A stretch of DNA of 64,000 nt from Pseudomonas sp. Irchel s3f7 (GCF_900187615.1 NZ_FYDO01000031.1:1-64000), one strand, 5' to 3'; shown: positions 32,616 to 42,340, counted from the first letter of the stretch. Notes: generated by a model from the letters alone, not told the origin. Numbers and translations are program-made.

Positions 32616-32834
32616 TTACTTGAACGGCTGTGGCGCCGCTTGCAACTGCGTCTCGACTTCGGCGCAACGCGGGCACAGGCAGGACGCATTGCGCACTTCG
32701 GCCGGCAACGCTTCTAGGATCGCCGGGTCGATGCTGACGCCATAGCACCAGCAGGCGCGGTCGGCGGTTCGCGGGTCGGCCAGGGTGCAATCGTTGGATG
32801 CACCGCAGGCCGGGCAGAGGTCAGGCGGGTTCAT
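32616..32834 (-). CDS. Cysteine-rich CWC family protein
   Basis: 72 residues. Cysteine pairs LCPACGASNDC, CWCY and CLCPRC form the typical CWC zinc-binding pattern. The start ATG (32834) overlaps the end of the upstream diguanylate cyclase gene by 14 nt, so it is coupled to it. Such proteins are usually next to rsuA in Pseudomonas. Function unknown; metal binding inferred from the cysteines. Confidence 0.85.
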   Translation of the reverse strand: MNPPDLCPACGASNDCTLADPRTADRACWCYGVSIDPAILEALPAEVRNASCLCPRCAEVETQLQAAPQPFK

Positions 32835-34314
32835 AGCGGGACTGAGACATTTCCATGCAGGTGCGGTTACGGCCACTTTGTTTGGCCCGGTACATCGCAT
32901 GATCCGCTCGCGACAGCAAACTGTGCAAGGTGTCATTGGGTTGCAGGGTGGTGAGGCCGATACTGACGGTTACGTGCAGGGCCTGATCGTTGTAGGCATA
33001 GCGCTGTTGTTCCACGTGCTGACGAATTTTCTCGGCGATCATCCGACCGGTCTCACCGTCAGTGTCCTTGAGCAGCACGATGAATTCTTCCCCGCCCCAG
33101 CGGCAGACGATGTCGGACTGCCGCAGGCAGCTTTCCAGGCTCCGGGCAAAACCGATCAGCACCTGATCGCCGGCCAGGTGACCGTAGGTGTCGTTCAACG
33201 CCTTGAAGTGATCCAGGTCCAGCAACAGCGCGGTCAGTGGCTTGAGTTCGCGTTGGGCTTCGTGCATGGCTTGCGCGGCCAGCAGGTCGAAGCCGCGACG
33301 GTTGGGCAGTTCGGTCAGGCTGTCGAGGGTGGCCTGGGCCTGGATCTTGTCCTGATAGCGTTTGATCGCCCGGTTGAGCAGGGCCAGGACGATCAGCATG
33401 ACCAGAAAACAGATCAACAGGTTGAGGTACAGCGACTGGCGGATTTCAGTCAGGGCGCCGTCTTCGCGTTTGTCGACGAACAGGTACCAGTTGAGTTCTG
33501 GAATGAAGCGCACATTGAGGAAGTGTTCCTGGTCCTGGACCGAATACTCGTAGCTGCCGCTGTGGGGTTTTGGCAGCCGGTTGGCCAGGTCTTTCATGCT
33601 GTCGAGCTCGCTGAGTTTCTGCCCGATGTGCGCGCCTTGCGGGCCACCTTCGGCGCCTGTGAGCACCAGGCGCCCAAAGTTGTCGACGAAGAACACGCTG
33701 CGTTGATAGCGCTGCTGGTACTTGTCGATCAGCTTGATGACCGCATCAACCGTCAGACCAACGCCCGCTGCGCCGATGAATCGGTTGTTGTAGTCGTAGA
33801 CCTTGTAGTTGATGAAGAAGGTCAGGTTGTCCTTGTTGGCGAGGTCCGGGTCGACGTTGATCTCGTAGGGATCCTTCATGTCGCGCACGCGAAAGTACCA
33901 GGCGTCGCGGGGCTCGGTAGCCTTGATCTGTTTCAGCACACCCTTGGCGTGGTAGTAGGTCAGGCTGGTGTTGGAGACGAAGAATGCGGTGTAGGCGCCG
34001 TAATGGGTCATGACTTCGTTGAGGTAACGGGTCATCTGGTCGGCGTCATTTTCACCGTTGACGACCCAGTCACGCATGAAGGTGTCGCGGGACATCATCG
34101 AGGAAATCAGGATCGGTCTGACAAGGTCTTTCTGGATTTCCGAATAGACCGTGTCGGAAGTCAGCGGCAGTTCTGTATTGACGATGCTGTCGCGGATCGA
34201 CGCCCGCGACGCGTAGTAACTGAGAAAGGACGTAGCCATGAAACCTGCGCCCAGCAACGCGACCAGCGTGATGACCAACGAACGTTGAGAATACAGCGGC
34301 GAGCGAAGCGGCAT
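32821..34314 (-). CDS. Membrane diguanylate cyclase with extracytoplasmic Cache sensor
   Basis: 497 residues. Transmembrane helix 1 lies at about 12-31 and helix 2 at about 293-312 (LLICFLVMLIVLALLNRAI). Between them is a periplasmic dCache-type sensor with YFRVRDMKDPYEINVDPDLANKDN-like and FIGAAGVGLTVDAVIKLIDKY segments. The C-terminal GGDEF domain (about 330-490) has an intact CRWGGEEF loop and an RQSD I-site five residues ahead. It should make c-di-GMP in response to an external ligand. The downstream CWC gene overlaps it. Confidence 0.9.
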   Translation of the reverse strand: MPLRSPLYSQRSLVITLVALLGAGFMATSFLSYYASRASIRDSIVNTELPLTSDTVYSEIQKDLVRPILISSMMSRDTFMRDWVVNGENDADQMTRYLNEVMTHYGAYTAFFVSNTSLTYYHAKGVLKQIKATEPRDAWYFRVRDMKDPYEINVDPDLANKDNLTFFINYKVYDYNNRFIGAAGVGLTVDAVIKLIDKYQQRYQRSVFFVDNFGRLVLTGAEGGPQGAHIGQKLSELDSMKDLANRLPKPHSGSYEYSVQDQEHFLNVRFIPELNWYLFVDKREDGALTEIRQSLYLNLLICFLVMLIVLALLNRAIKRYQDKIQAQATLDSLTELPNRRGFDLLAAQAMHEAQRELKPLTALLLDLDHFKALNDTYGHLAGDQVLIGFARSLESCLRQSDIVCRWGGEEFIVLLKDTDGETGRMIAEKIRQHVEQQRYAYNDQALHVTVSIGLTTLQPNDTLHSLLSRADHAMYRAKQSGRNRTCMEMSQSRYEPA

Positions 34315-34443
34315 GGCAGTTCCGTTGGCAGTGGTCCGATGGATAGCATTCTAATGGCACTGCCGGGAAATAACTGCTCCATGTGCGCCGCGAATACTCG
34401 TTCCAGTGGTTGCGTCATCACATAACGTCTGTAGGAATCGCGT

Positions 34444-36222
34444 TTATGCCAGTGTTTTCAGGTAGGCCCGCCATCCGCCGAAATGACTGATATCCGTCGC
34501 GCCCTCCAATCCATACGCCTCACAGATAAAACCGCTTTCCCAGCGACCATCCGCCAGTTGCACTTTGCCCAACCCCAGCGGCGCCGGAATCCCGGTCAGG
34601 AACGACCCCAATTCCGTGCTCGGCAACTCCCAGACTTCCACGGCAATCGCCACGCCACCGTCTTTCACGCGGACCATGCCGGGCCGAAACGGCGGTCCAC
34701 CGGCCAGCGCATAGAGCTGATAGTCAGGTGAGCTGAAGGTCGTTTCCAACAACCGGGCACCTCGCTGCTTGAGCTGCCAGTTCAGCGCCAAGCCGTCCAG
34801 GTGTGCGCCGCAAACCACCAGTCGAGCGCGGTCATTGCGTGCGACGGTCGTTGAGGCAGGCGCCGCCAAACCGTGCTGGCGTTGCAAACCATCGGCCACG
34901 CTCAACAAGTACTGATCGGTGAAGGCACGACCAAACAGCGTCACGCCCCACGGCAAACCATTGCCCATGAGACCGTTCGGTACAGCGATGGCGGCGTAGT
35001 CGAGCAAGTTCATGAAGTTGGTGTAGTAGCCCAACTCGGAATTGCGCAGCACGGGTTCAGCGTCGAGCTCGGCCAATGTGACCGGGCGGCCAATGGTCGG
35101 CGTGACGACGCAATCGAGACCCTCCAGCGCTCTATCACACAAGGTTTTCAGCGCTTGCAGCCGGTACTGGGCGCGGAAAGTTTGCACGCCATTGACGGCG
35201 GGGGCCTTGGCCAATACGGCGCGGATCACCGGCAGCACGGCTTCGGGATTTCGTTCCATCAATTCGCCGGCCACGCTGTACCGTTCGGCAACCCATGGGC
35301 CTTCATAGAGCAGGCGCGCGGCTTCCAAAAATGGCGACAGGTCCAGTTCCACCACCTCGCCGCCCAACGCCTTGAGCCGGTCGATGGCATCACCGAACAG
35401 CAGCGGGCCTTCAGGGCAGCCGAAGAACTCAAGGTCCTGCGCACGCGGCACGCCGAAGCGGAACGGACGTGGAGAGCCGAACGCCGAGCCGTCATTCCAC
35501 AAAGGATTATTGCGACTGTACGCGTCCCTAGGGTCGAGGCGTGCAGTGAGCGCCAGTAACTGACTGGCCTCTCGAGCCGTTGCGGTAAACGTGGTCACGC
35601 AATCGAGGGTGCGACAGGCCGGGACCACCCCGGCGGTGGAGATCAGCCCCTTGGTGGCTTTCATGCCGACCAGATTGTTCAGCGCTGCCGGCACGCGGCC
35701 GGAGCCTGCCGTGTCGGTGCCCAATGAAAAGCTCGCCACACCGAGCGCCACCGCCAGCGAAGAACCGGCACTGGAACCACCTGACGGGTACTCCGGCAAC
35801 ACACTGTTCGGGCAGGCGCCATAAGGCGAACGGCTGCCGTTGAGGCCTGTGGCGAATTGGTCGAGATTGGTCTTGCCCAACGGGATCGCGCCCAGCGCCA
35901 GCAGTTGCTCGACGATGGTCGCCGAACGTTCCGGCACATAGGCAAACGAGGGGCACGCCGCCGTGGTCGCAATGCCCGCCAGGTCGATGTTGTCCTTGAT
36001 CGCGAACGGCACGCCATACAGCGGCAGGCTGTCGATGTCGCGGCCATCGAGGGCGGCGAGGTAGGGTTCCAGTTCATCGACACTGAGCAAATGGATGAAC
36101 AGGTGATAGTCCGGGTTCAGCGCCGCGGCTTTGTCCCGCAGGCTCAGCAACAGTTGCCGAGGTGTAATGCTGCCGTCGCGGTAAGCGCTGCGCAGGGCGT
36201 CGAGTTGCAGATTGATGTTCAT
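34444..36222 (-). CDS. atzF: Allophanate hydrolase
   Basis: 592 residues. The amidase-signature domain (about 1-450) has the Ser-cisSer-Lys triad in view: Lys76 in VPFAIKDNID, Ser150/151 in PSGGSSAGSS, Ser174 in TDTAGSGR. The C-terminal AtzF domain (about 470-592) ends in GATDISHFGGWRAYLKTL. It hydrolyses allophanate to ammonium and CO2, the last step of guanidine (or urea) assimilation in this operon. AAGGA before 36222 sets the start. It lies 25 nt after the carboxylase gene. Confidence 0.92.
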   Translation of the reverse strand: MNINLQLDALRSAYRDGSITPRQLLLSLRDKAAALNPDYHLFIHLLSVDELEPYLAALDGRDIDSLPLYGVPFAIKDNIDLAGIATTAACPSFAYVPERSATIVEQLLALGAIPLGKTNLDQFATGLNGSRSPYGACPNSVLPEYPSGGSSAGSSLAVALGVASFSLGTDTAGSGRVPAALNNLVGMKATKGLISTAGVVPACRTLDCVTTFTATAREASQLLALTARLDPRDAYSRNNPLWNDGSAFGSPRPFRFGVPRAQDLEFFGCPEGPLLFGDAIDRLKALGGEVVELDLSPFLEAARLLYEGPWVAERYSVAGELMERNPEAVLPVIRAVLAKAPAVNGVQTFRAQYRLQALKTLCDRALEGLDCVVTPTIGRPVTLAELDAEPVLRNSELGYYTNFMNLLDYAAIAVPNGLMGNGLPWGVTLFGRAFTDQYLLSVADGLQRQHGLAAPASTTVARNDRARLVVCGAHLDGLALNWQLKQRGARLLETTFSSPDYQLYALAGGPPFRPGMVRVKDGGVAIAVEVWELPSTELGSFLTGIPAPLGLGKVQLADGRWESGFICEAYGLEGATDISHFGGWRAYLKTLA

Positions 36223-36247
36223 GGTGTCGGTCCTTATCAAAATGGCT

Positions 36248-39200
36248 TCAGTCGAGTTCCAGCACGGCGACGCGTTGTCCGGCGCGCACCGTGGAGCCTG
36301 GCTGCACACGAATTTCGCGCACCACGCCGGCCATCGGGGCGAGCAGGGGGATTTCCATCTTCATCGACTCCAGGATCACCAGCACATCGCCGGCCTCGAC
36401 CCGGCTGCCGGCCTCGACCTGCACTTGCCAGAGGTTGCCGGCGATGTGGCTGTCTATGCTCAGTTGGCCGTTGCCCAGCGGCGCATCTTCGGTCGGCTCA
36501 GGGGCTGCTTCCTCGCTGTCGAAATGCGCCTGGCCGCTGGCGATCCAGCGCTCGCGTTCGGCGTTGAACGCACCTTGTTGTTGCTTGCGAAACGCCTCGA
36601 TGCCGCCGGCCTCTTTCGCCAGAAACGCCTGGTAATCCGCCAGGTTCAACTGGCCGTGCTCGATGTTCAGATCGAAGCGACCCAAGGGGAAGTCGCGGCG
36701 GATGCGCAGCAGTTCATCGGCACTGACCGGGTAGAAACGGATCTGGTCGAAAAAGCGCAGCAGCCACGGTTTGCCATCGAACGCAGCGACTTCACGGTAG
36801 CGGTTCCACATCTGCAAGGTGCGGCCGACAAACTGATACCCGCCGGGGCCTTCCATGCCGTACACGCACATGTAGGCGCCACCGATGCCCACCGAGTTCT
36901 CGGCGGTCCAGGTGCGCGCCGGGTTGTACTTGGTGGTCACCAGGCGATGGCGCGGGTCGAGGGGGGTGGCGACCGGTGCACCGAGGTAGACGTCGCCCAG
37001 GCCCATCACCAGGTAACTGGCGGCGAACACCGTACGCTGCACTTCATCGAGGTTCGGCAGGTCGTTGATGCGGCGGATGAATTCCAGATTGCTCGGGCAC
37101 CACGGCGCGTCCTTGCGCACGGTGGTCATGTATTTCTCGATGGCCAACTGGCACGCCGGATCGTCCCAGGACAGCGGCAGATGCACGATGCGCGACGGCA
37201 CTTGCAGGTCCTTGGCGGCGCACACGGCATCCCATTCGCCAGCGACGATGCCGAGCAGGTCGGACAGCGACAGTTGCTCAGGCTGATAGTGGATTTGCAG
37301 CGAGCGGATACCGGGCGTCAGGTCGATCACGCCGTGCAGGTGTTGGCTTTCCAGGGCTTGCATGAGGGCGTGGACGCGGAAGCGCAAAACCAGATCCAGT
37401 TCGGGTGCGCCTATCTCAAGCAGTAAATGGGTATCGCCTGAGAGTCTTGCAACCAGCCGCGTATCGTCCTGCCCGATATCCAACACCACAGGCGACACAA
37501 TCCCCTGTAGGAGCTGGCTTGCCAGCGATGAAGTTGATGCGGTGTCTGGCCGGGCCCCATCGCTGGCAAGCCAGCTCCCACAGGTATCCCATTTCAAGGC
37601 GAGGCTTCGGGCAGTCTTGAGGTCGACGGGGGAGAACTGCACTTTGTCCCCAGCCTTGAGTTGCCCCAGTTGCCAAAGATCCGCTTCGATCACGGTCACC
37701 GGGCATACGAATCCGCCAAGGCTCGGGCCGTCCGGGCCGAGGATCACCGGCATGTCACCGGTAAAATCCACCGCGCCGATCGCATACGGATTGTCGTGAA
37801 TGTTCGACGGATGCAGCCCTGCTTCTCCGCCATCGGCACGCACCCATTCCGGCTTGGGGCCGATCAGGCGCACGCCGGTGCGGCTGGAGTTGAAATGCAC
37901 TTCCCACTGCGTGGCGAAGAAGGTGCCGATGTAGTTTTCAGTGAAGTATTCCGGCGCGCCGTGAGGGCCGTAGATCACGCGAATCTGCCGCACCGCCGGT
38001 AGCGCGGCGAGCTGTTCTTCAGCCAGTTGCTGACCGATGCTGTGGTCACTCAAGGCCGGCACATGCAACACATCGCCAGCACGCAAAGCGCGCCCGCCGT
38101 GACCGCCGAACTGGCCGAGGGTGAAGGTGCTTTTGCTGCCCAGGTAATCCGGCACTTGCAGGCCACCGCGCAGGCACAGATAACTGCGCGCACCGGCGCC
38201 GGCAATCGTACCGAGGCTCAACGTTGCCCCCGATTCAATCAGCAGCGCCGTGTTCATCGGCACGGTTTCGCCATTCAAGGCCAGATCAATAGCGGCGCCG
38301 GTCACGGCCACGACCGCATCGCAATTGAAGCGCAGCATCGGCCCGCTCATGGTGATTTCCAGCGCCGCGGCGCCTTCGTCGTTGCCCAGCAAGCGATTGC
38401 CCAGACGCAGCGCGCGGCTGTCCATCGGCCCCGATGGCGGCACACCGACGGCCCAGTAACCGAGGCGGCCGGGGTAGTCCTGAACGCTGGTCTGGGTGCC
38501 GGCGCTGATCACTTCAAAGGTGTTGGCCTGATACACCAGGCCTTCCAGGCAACGGGTCCACGGTTGGCCGCTGGCGAAGGGCGCATCCAGCAGAATCTGC
38601 CGCAGGTAATCGCGGTTGGTTTCGACGCCATACAGTTGGCTGTCGCCGAGTGCTTGATGCAAATCGGTGCGAGCCTGTTCCCGCGTCGGCGCCCAGCTGA
38701 TGACCTTGGCGATCATCGGATCAAAGTAGGGCGGGATCTCGCAGCCAGCCTCGACCCAGGTGTCGATACGCAGCTGAATGCCATTGGCCGCTGGAAAGTT
38801 CACAGCGGTGAGCAATCCCGGGCTCGGCTGAAAATCCCGGCCCGGATCTTCCGCATACAGCCGCGCCTGAATCGCGTGCCCCTTCGGTTTCAATTCCTGA
38901 ACCAATTCGCCCAGCGGCGGCAAATCACCGGACGCCAGTTGCACCATCCAGCGCACCAGGTCGACGCCCCATACTTGTTCCGTGACGCCGTGTTCCACCT
39001 GCAAGCGGGTATTCACTTCCAGAAAATAGAAGCGCTGGGCGTCGCTGTCGAACACAAACTCGACGGTGCCGGCGCTGCGATAATTGACCGCTTTGGCGAG
39101 CTTGATGGCCGCCGCGCACAACGCCTCGGCCATGCCCTCCGGCAGATTGGGTGCCGGGGTTTCCTCGAGGACTTTCTGGTTGCGCCGCTGTACCGAGCAG

Positions 39201-39880
39201 TCGCGCACGCCGAGGGCAATCACCTCGCCACGGCCGTCACCGAATACCTGAACTTCCAGGTGACGTGCACGCTGGATGTACTTTTCGATGAACACCCCGG
39301 CGTCGCTGAAGTTGTTCTGGCCCAAGCGCTTGACCGCTTCGAAGGATTCACTCAACTCGGCGGCACTGCGGCACACGCGCATGCCGATGCCGCCACCGCC
39401 GGCGGTGCTTTTGAGCATCACCGGGTAACCGACCTGTTCGCCGGCAATCAGCGCGGCGTCGAGGCTGTCGAGCAACTCGGTGCCTTCGAGCATCGGCACG
39501 CCATGTTGCTTGGCCAAGGCGCGGGCGGTGTGCTTGAGGCCGAATACGCGCAGTTGCTCAGGCGTTGGGCCGATGAAGGCAACCCCGGCGGTTTCGCAGG
39601 CTTCGGCGAACGCGGCGTTTTCCGAGAGAAAACCATAACCGGGATGGATTGCGGTAGCACCCGTGGATTTGGCGATGGCGAGGATTTTTTCCACCGCCAG
39701 ATAAGTACCGCCCGCCGCGCCTTCACCGAGGCTGTGGGCTTCGTCGGCTTGCAGGATATGCAGGCTGGCGGCATCGGCCTCGGAGTACACGGCAACGCCC
39801 TGCACCTGCAGTTCGCGCAAGGTGCGCAGGATGCGGCAGGCAATGGCGCCACGGTTGGCAATCAAGACTTTTTCGAACAT
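36248..39880 (-). CDS. Guanidine carboxylase (annotated family: urea carboxylase)
   Basis: 1210 residues. Order: biotin carboxylase (about 1-450, with KVLIANRGAIACRI and ATP-grasp loop KSTAGGGGIGM), KipA/AHS2 carboxyltransferase part (about 480-765), a REP-derived linker (about 763-793), KipI/AHS1 part (about 800-1010), and C-terminal biotinyl domain with ESMKMEIPL (biotin Lys1174). The family adds carboxyl groups to urea or guanidine. The guanidine-I riboswitch upstream and the neighbouring deiminase genes point to guanidine as substrate, giving carboxyguanidine. The REP linker is translated in frame and is unusual. The ATG at 39880 is the family start. Confidence 0.9.
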   Translation of the reverse strand: MFEKVLIANRGAIACRILRTLRELQVQGVAVYSEADAASLHILQADEAHSLGEGAAGGTYLAVEKILAIAKSTGATAIHPGYGFLSENAAFAEACETAGVAFIGPTPEQLRVFGLKHTARALAKQHGVPMLEGTELLDSLDAALIAGEQVGYPVMLKSTAGGGGIGMRVCRSAAELSESFEAVKRLGQNNFSDAGVFIEKYIQRARHLEVQVFGDGRGEVIALGVRDCSVQRRNQKVLEETPAPNLPEGMAEALCAAAIKLAKAVNYRSAGTVEFVFDSDAQRFYFLEVNTRLQVEHGVTEQVWGVDLVRWMVQLASGDLPPLGELVQELKPKGHAIQARLYAEDPGRDFQPSPGLLTAVNFPAANGIQLRIDTWVEAGCEIPPYFDPMIAKVISWAPTREQARTDLHQALGDSQLYGVETNRDYLRQILLDAPFASGQPWTRCLEGLVYQANTFEVISAGTQTSVQDYPGRLGYWAVGVPPSGPMDSRALRLGNRLLGNDEGAAALEITMSGPMLRFNCDAVVAVTGAAIDLALNGETVPMNTALLIESGATLSLGTIAGAGARSYLCLRGGLQVPDYLGSKSTFTLGQFGGHGGRALRAGDVLHVPALSDHSIGQQLAEEQLAALPAVRQIRVIYGPHGAPEYFTENYIGTFFATQWEVHFNSSRTGVRLIGPKPEWVRADGGEAGLHPSNIHDNPYAIGAVDFTGDMPVILGPDGPSLGGFVCPVTVIEADLWQLGQLKAGDKVQFSPVDLKTARSLALKWDTCGSWLASDGARPDTASTSSLASQLLQGIVSPVVLDIGQDDTRLVARLSGDTHLLLEIGAPELDLVLRFRVHALMQALESQHLHGVIDLTPGIRSLQIHYQPEQLSLSDLLGIVAGEWDAVCAAKDLQVPSRIVHLPLSWDDPACQLAIEKYMTTVRKDAPWCPSNLEFIRRINDLPNLDEVQRTVFAASYLVMGLGDVYLGAPVATPLDPRHRLVTTKYNPARTWTAENSVGIGGAYMCVYGMEGPGGYQFVGRTLQMWNRYREVAAFDGKPWLLRFFDQIRFYPVSADELLRIRRDFPLGRFDLNIEHGQLNLADYQAFLAKEAGGIEAFRKQQQGAFNAERERWIASGQAHFDSEEAAPEPTEDAPLGNGQLSIDSHIAGNLWQVQVEAGSRVEAGDVLVILESMKMEIPLLAPMAGVVREIRVQPGSTVRAGQRVAVLELD
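37501..37591. repeat. REP pair inside the carboxylase coding sequence
   Basis: CCCTGTAGGAGCTGGCTTGC near 37502 is mirrored by GCAAGCCAGCTCCCACAGG ending at 37588. Both arms and the spacer are open in the gene's frame and encode CGSWLASDGARPD, TASTSSLASQLLQG. It lies between the two carboxyltransferase halves. Confidence 0.9.
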
Positions 39881-39989
39881 GGCATAACCCCCGGAGGCGA
39901 CAGCACATCAGCCTCGACTTGGGATGCGGGCCGTCCCGCAGTTTTTCGAAAGGCACCGGGGTCGTCCCCGTTGACAGAAATACACAGCA

Positions 39990-40086
39990 CCCTTGTAGGA
40001 GCTGGCTTGCCAGCGATAGCGGCGTGTCAGCCGACATCATGGCTGAAGGTGCCGGTCAATCGCTGGCAAGCCAGCTCCTACAGGGG
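39990..40086. repeat. REP pair between the deiminase and carboxylase genes
   Basis: CCCTTGTAGGAGCTGGCTTG near 39990 and its complement ending CAGCTCCTACAGGGG at 40086. It occupies the 279-nt gap of an otherwise tightly packed operon and could decouple expression of the downstream two genes. Confidence 0.85.
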
Positions 40087-40159
40087 AGCGGTTACTTGAT
40101 GCACTGCCCCGAACGGGCCTGGCACAGGGCAAACAACCATTTACGCAATCGCGCTAATT

Positions 40160-40801
40160 TCAGTTCCATACCAGCAGCTCCGCAGGTGTCGGGTTGTAGG
40201 CGTTGCACGGGTTGTTCAGTTGCGGACAGTTGGAAATCAGCACGATCACATCCATTTCGGCACGCAGGTCGACGTACTTGCCCGGTGCGGAAATCCCGTC
40301 TGCAAAGGTCAACCCGCCATCGGCCGTGACCGGCACGTTCATGAAGAAATTGATGTTTGGTCCGATGTCGCCCTTGCCCAGTCGACCGTCATGCGCACAG
40401 GCGCGCAGGTAGTTGTCGCGGCAGCTGTGCATGTAGCGTTTTTCCAGCGCGTAACGCACGGTGTTGCTCTCTTGCGCGCAGGCGCCGCCGAGGGTGTCGT
40501 GGCGCCCGCAGGTGTCGGCGACGATTGTCAGCATCGGCTTGCCAAGGTTGGAATACAGCACGCTGCCGGTGCTCAGGTACACGCTGTTCTGACGGCGCAA
40601 GGTGCGCTGCACGTCGTAGCGCTCCTTGGGGTTGGCAACGCTGTAGAACAACGTATCGACGGCCTGATTGCCTTCCAGATCGAGGATGCGCAGGGTTTGA
40701 CCGGCCTTGACTTCCATCAGCCAGGGTTCACCGGCGGGGATGGTGGCGCGGTAGATCGCGGTTTCAGGCTGCTTTTCAGTGGTGATGAGAGCGAGTGACA
40801 T
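40160..40801 (-). CDS. cgdB: Carboxyguanidine deiminase subunit (UAAP2 family)
   Basis: 213 residues of the DUF1989 family, formerly called urea amidolyase-associated protein 2. It contains RATIPAGEPWLMEVKAGQTLRI, NPKERYDVQRTLRRQNSVYLS, ADTCGRHDTLGGACAQES with conserved Cys/His, and LRACAHDGRLGKGDIGPNINFFMNVPV (named in order). With its partner it converts carboxyguanidine to allophanate and ammonia, according to published work on this family. It follows the UAAP1 gene by 11 nt. Confidence 0.87.
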   Translation of the reverse strand: MSLALITTEKQPETAIYRATIPAGEPWLMEVKAGQTLRILDLEGNQAVDTLFYSVANPKERYDVQRTLRRQNSVYLSTGSVLYSNLGKPMLTIVADTCGRHDTLGGACAQESNTVRYALEKRYMHSCRDNYLRACAHDGRLGKGDIGPNINFFMNVPVTADGGLTFADGISAPGKYVDLRAEMDVIVLISNCPQLNNPCNAYNPTPAELLVWN

Positions 40802-40812
40802 GGCAGCGATCC

Positions 40813-41538
40813 TCAGGCGAACAGACGGTCGGTGTTGATGAAACCGCGCTCGTTTTCCGGGCGCGAGGTGCGGCAGTGTTCGGCGACGCTGGCGTCGGCG
40901 TTCATCCAGCTCAGCTTCAAGGGTTTGGGGGCGTATTCCGGCGACGGATCCATCGGGTGTTGCAGGGCCGTGAGCACCACCAAGGTATCCATCGGTGCGT
41001 ACAACTCGATGTAATCACCGGCCTTGGAATTGGCCTCGACGAAGTGGAAGCGCCCGGCGTCATCGACGTTCACCCGGCTGAACAGATTGAGAGTCATCAG
41101 CAGGTCCGACAGGCCCAGGCCCCACTTGCCCAGTTCCACCAGCAGGTTGTCGGTACCGTTGCGGAAGAAGCCGTTGCGCAGTTCCTGGTAGCGACCGGTG
41201 CCGTATTTTTCTGCAACCTCTTCAGTGCAGAGCACACCGCCGAGGCTGTCGCTCCAGCCGCAGGTGTCGGCGGTGATCGCGGCCAGCACGCGGCCCATGT
41301 CCGAGTACAGGCAATGGCCGGTGGTGAGCTTGGCGGTGTGTTGGCATTTGAGGCTGTCGGGCAGGTTCAGGCGTTCGGTTTTTTCATTGGCGTTGAGCAG
41401 CGTCAGGCTGACGTTGGCGCCGCCGCGAATGTCGGTCAGGCGCAGCAATTGGCCGCGTTTGAGCACGAACGAGCGATGGCCACCACCCGGCAGCATTTCT
41501 TCGGCGAAGGGCGGGAACAGTTGGGTCGAATCAGTCAT
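40813..41538 (-). CDS. cgdA: Carboxyguanidine deiminase subunit (UAAP1 family)
   Basis: 241 residues, DUF1989, paralogous to the next gene. Shared blocks include LKRGQLLRLTDIRGGANVS, GRVLAAITADTCGWSDSLGG and DLLMTLNLFSRVNVD. GAGGATTTTCCCG precedes the ATG at 41538, so the open frame up to 41607 is not used. The two subunits are thought to form the active deiminase that acts after guanidine carboxylase. It follows the transporter ATPase gene by 13 nt. Confidence 0.87.
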   Translation of the reverse strand: MTDSTQLFPPFAEEMLPGGGHRSFVLKRGQLLRLTDIRGGANVSLTLLNANEKTERLNLPDSLKCQHTAKLTTGHCLYSDMGRVLAAITADTCGWSDSLGGVLCTEEVAEKYGTGRYQELRNGFFRNGTDNLLVELGKWGLGLSDLLMTLNLFSRVNVDDAGRFHFVEANSKAGDYIELYAPMDTLVVLTALQHPMDPSPEYAPKPLKLSWMNADASVAEHCRTSRPENERGFINTDRLFA

Positions 41539-41551
41539 CGGGAAAATCCTC

Positions 41552-42340
41552 TCAAGCGGTTCGAAGTGAGCCCGCCAGTTGCACCGGCAAGGCGTCGACG
41601 GCGGCACGGCTGATGCGGCGGTCGCTGTTCAAGGGAATGTCGTAGGTGATGCGCGCGCCGTAGGCCCCGGGGGCGTGCGGATCGAGGCGGACCTTGTCGA
41701 ACACCAGCAAGCGCGTACCGAGGCTGAAACCTTCGGACAGGTCGTGGGTGACCATGAACACGGTCAGCCGGGTCTCGCGCCACAGTTCCAGGAGCAAGCC
41801 GTGCATGTCTTTGCGGATGCCCGGATCGAGCGCACCGAACGGTTCGTCGAGCAGCAGCACCCGCGGCTTCATGATCAGCGCCTGGGCGATGGCCAGTCGT
41901 TGCTGCATGCCGCCGGAGAGCTGCGCCGGGTATTTGTCCAGCGAATGTCCGAGGCCGACTTTGTGCAGCAATGCCGAGGCCTGTTCCCGAGCCTCACGCT
42001 TGGCGCTACCAAACAGGCGTCCGAGCAGTGGCGAGCGAGGCAGTTCGAGACCGAGGGCAACGTTGTCCAGCACGCTCAAATGCGGGAACACCGAGTAGCG
42101 CTGGAAGACCACGCCACGGCTGGCGTCCGGCTCACCGGCCAACGGTTGACCGTCGAGCAGGATCTGGCCGCGACTGGCACGCTCCTGACCGAGCAGCAGG
42201 CGCAGGAAGGTCGATTTACCGCAACCGGAGGCGCCGACCAAGGTGCAGAATTCACCCTCGTCGACGTTCAGGTTCAGGCCTTCGAGCACCACTTGATCGG
42301 CGTATTGCTGCCAGACGTTTTTAACGGTGATGAAGCTCAT
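41552..42340 (-). CDS. ABC transporter ATPase of the guanidine operon
   Basis: 262 residues of the nitrate/taurine-type ATPase group: Walker A GASGCGKST, Q-loop QRYSVFPHLSV, signature LSGGMQQRLAIAQAL, Walker B VLLLDEPFGALD. The start overlaps the permease stop (ATGA). It supplies energy for the importer made with the permease and binding protein next to it. Guanidine is the likely substrate because of the shared riboswitch-controlled transcript. Confidence 0.92.
   Translation of the reverse strand: MSFITVKNVWQQYADQVVLEGLNLNVDEGEFCTLVGASGCGKSTFLRLLLGQERASRGQILLDGQPLAGEPDASRGVVFQRYSVFPHLSVLDNVALGLELPRSPLLGRLFGSAKREAREQASALLHKVGLGHSLDKYPAQLSGGMQQRLAIAQALIMKPRVLLLDEPFGALDPGIRKDMHGLLLELWRETRLTVFMVTHDLSEGFSLGTRLLVFDKVRLDPHAPGAYGARITYDIPLNSDRRISRAAVDALPVQLAGSLRTA

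Noticed and set aside
32785..34425. 546-codon plus-strand open frame
   Set aside because: Antisense of the diguanylate cyclase gene, which has full domain motifs.
38027..40099. 690-codon plus-strand open frame
   Set aside because: Antisense of the carboxylase gene; no recognisable motif and it runs through REP sequence.
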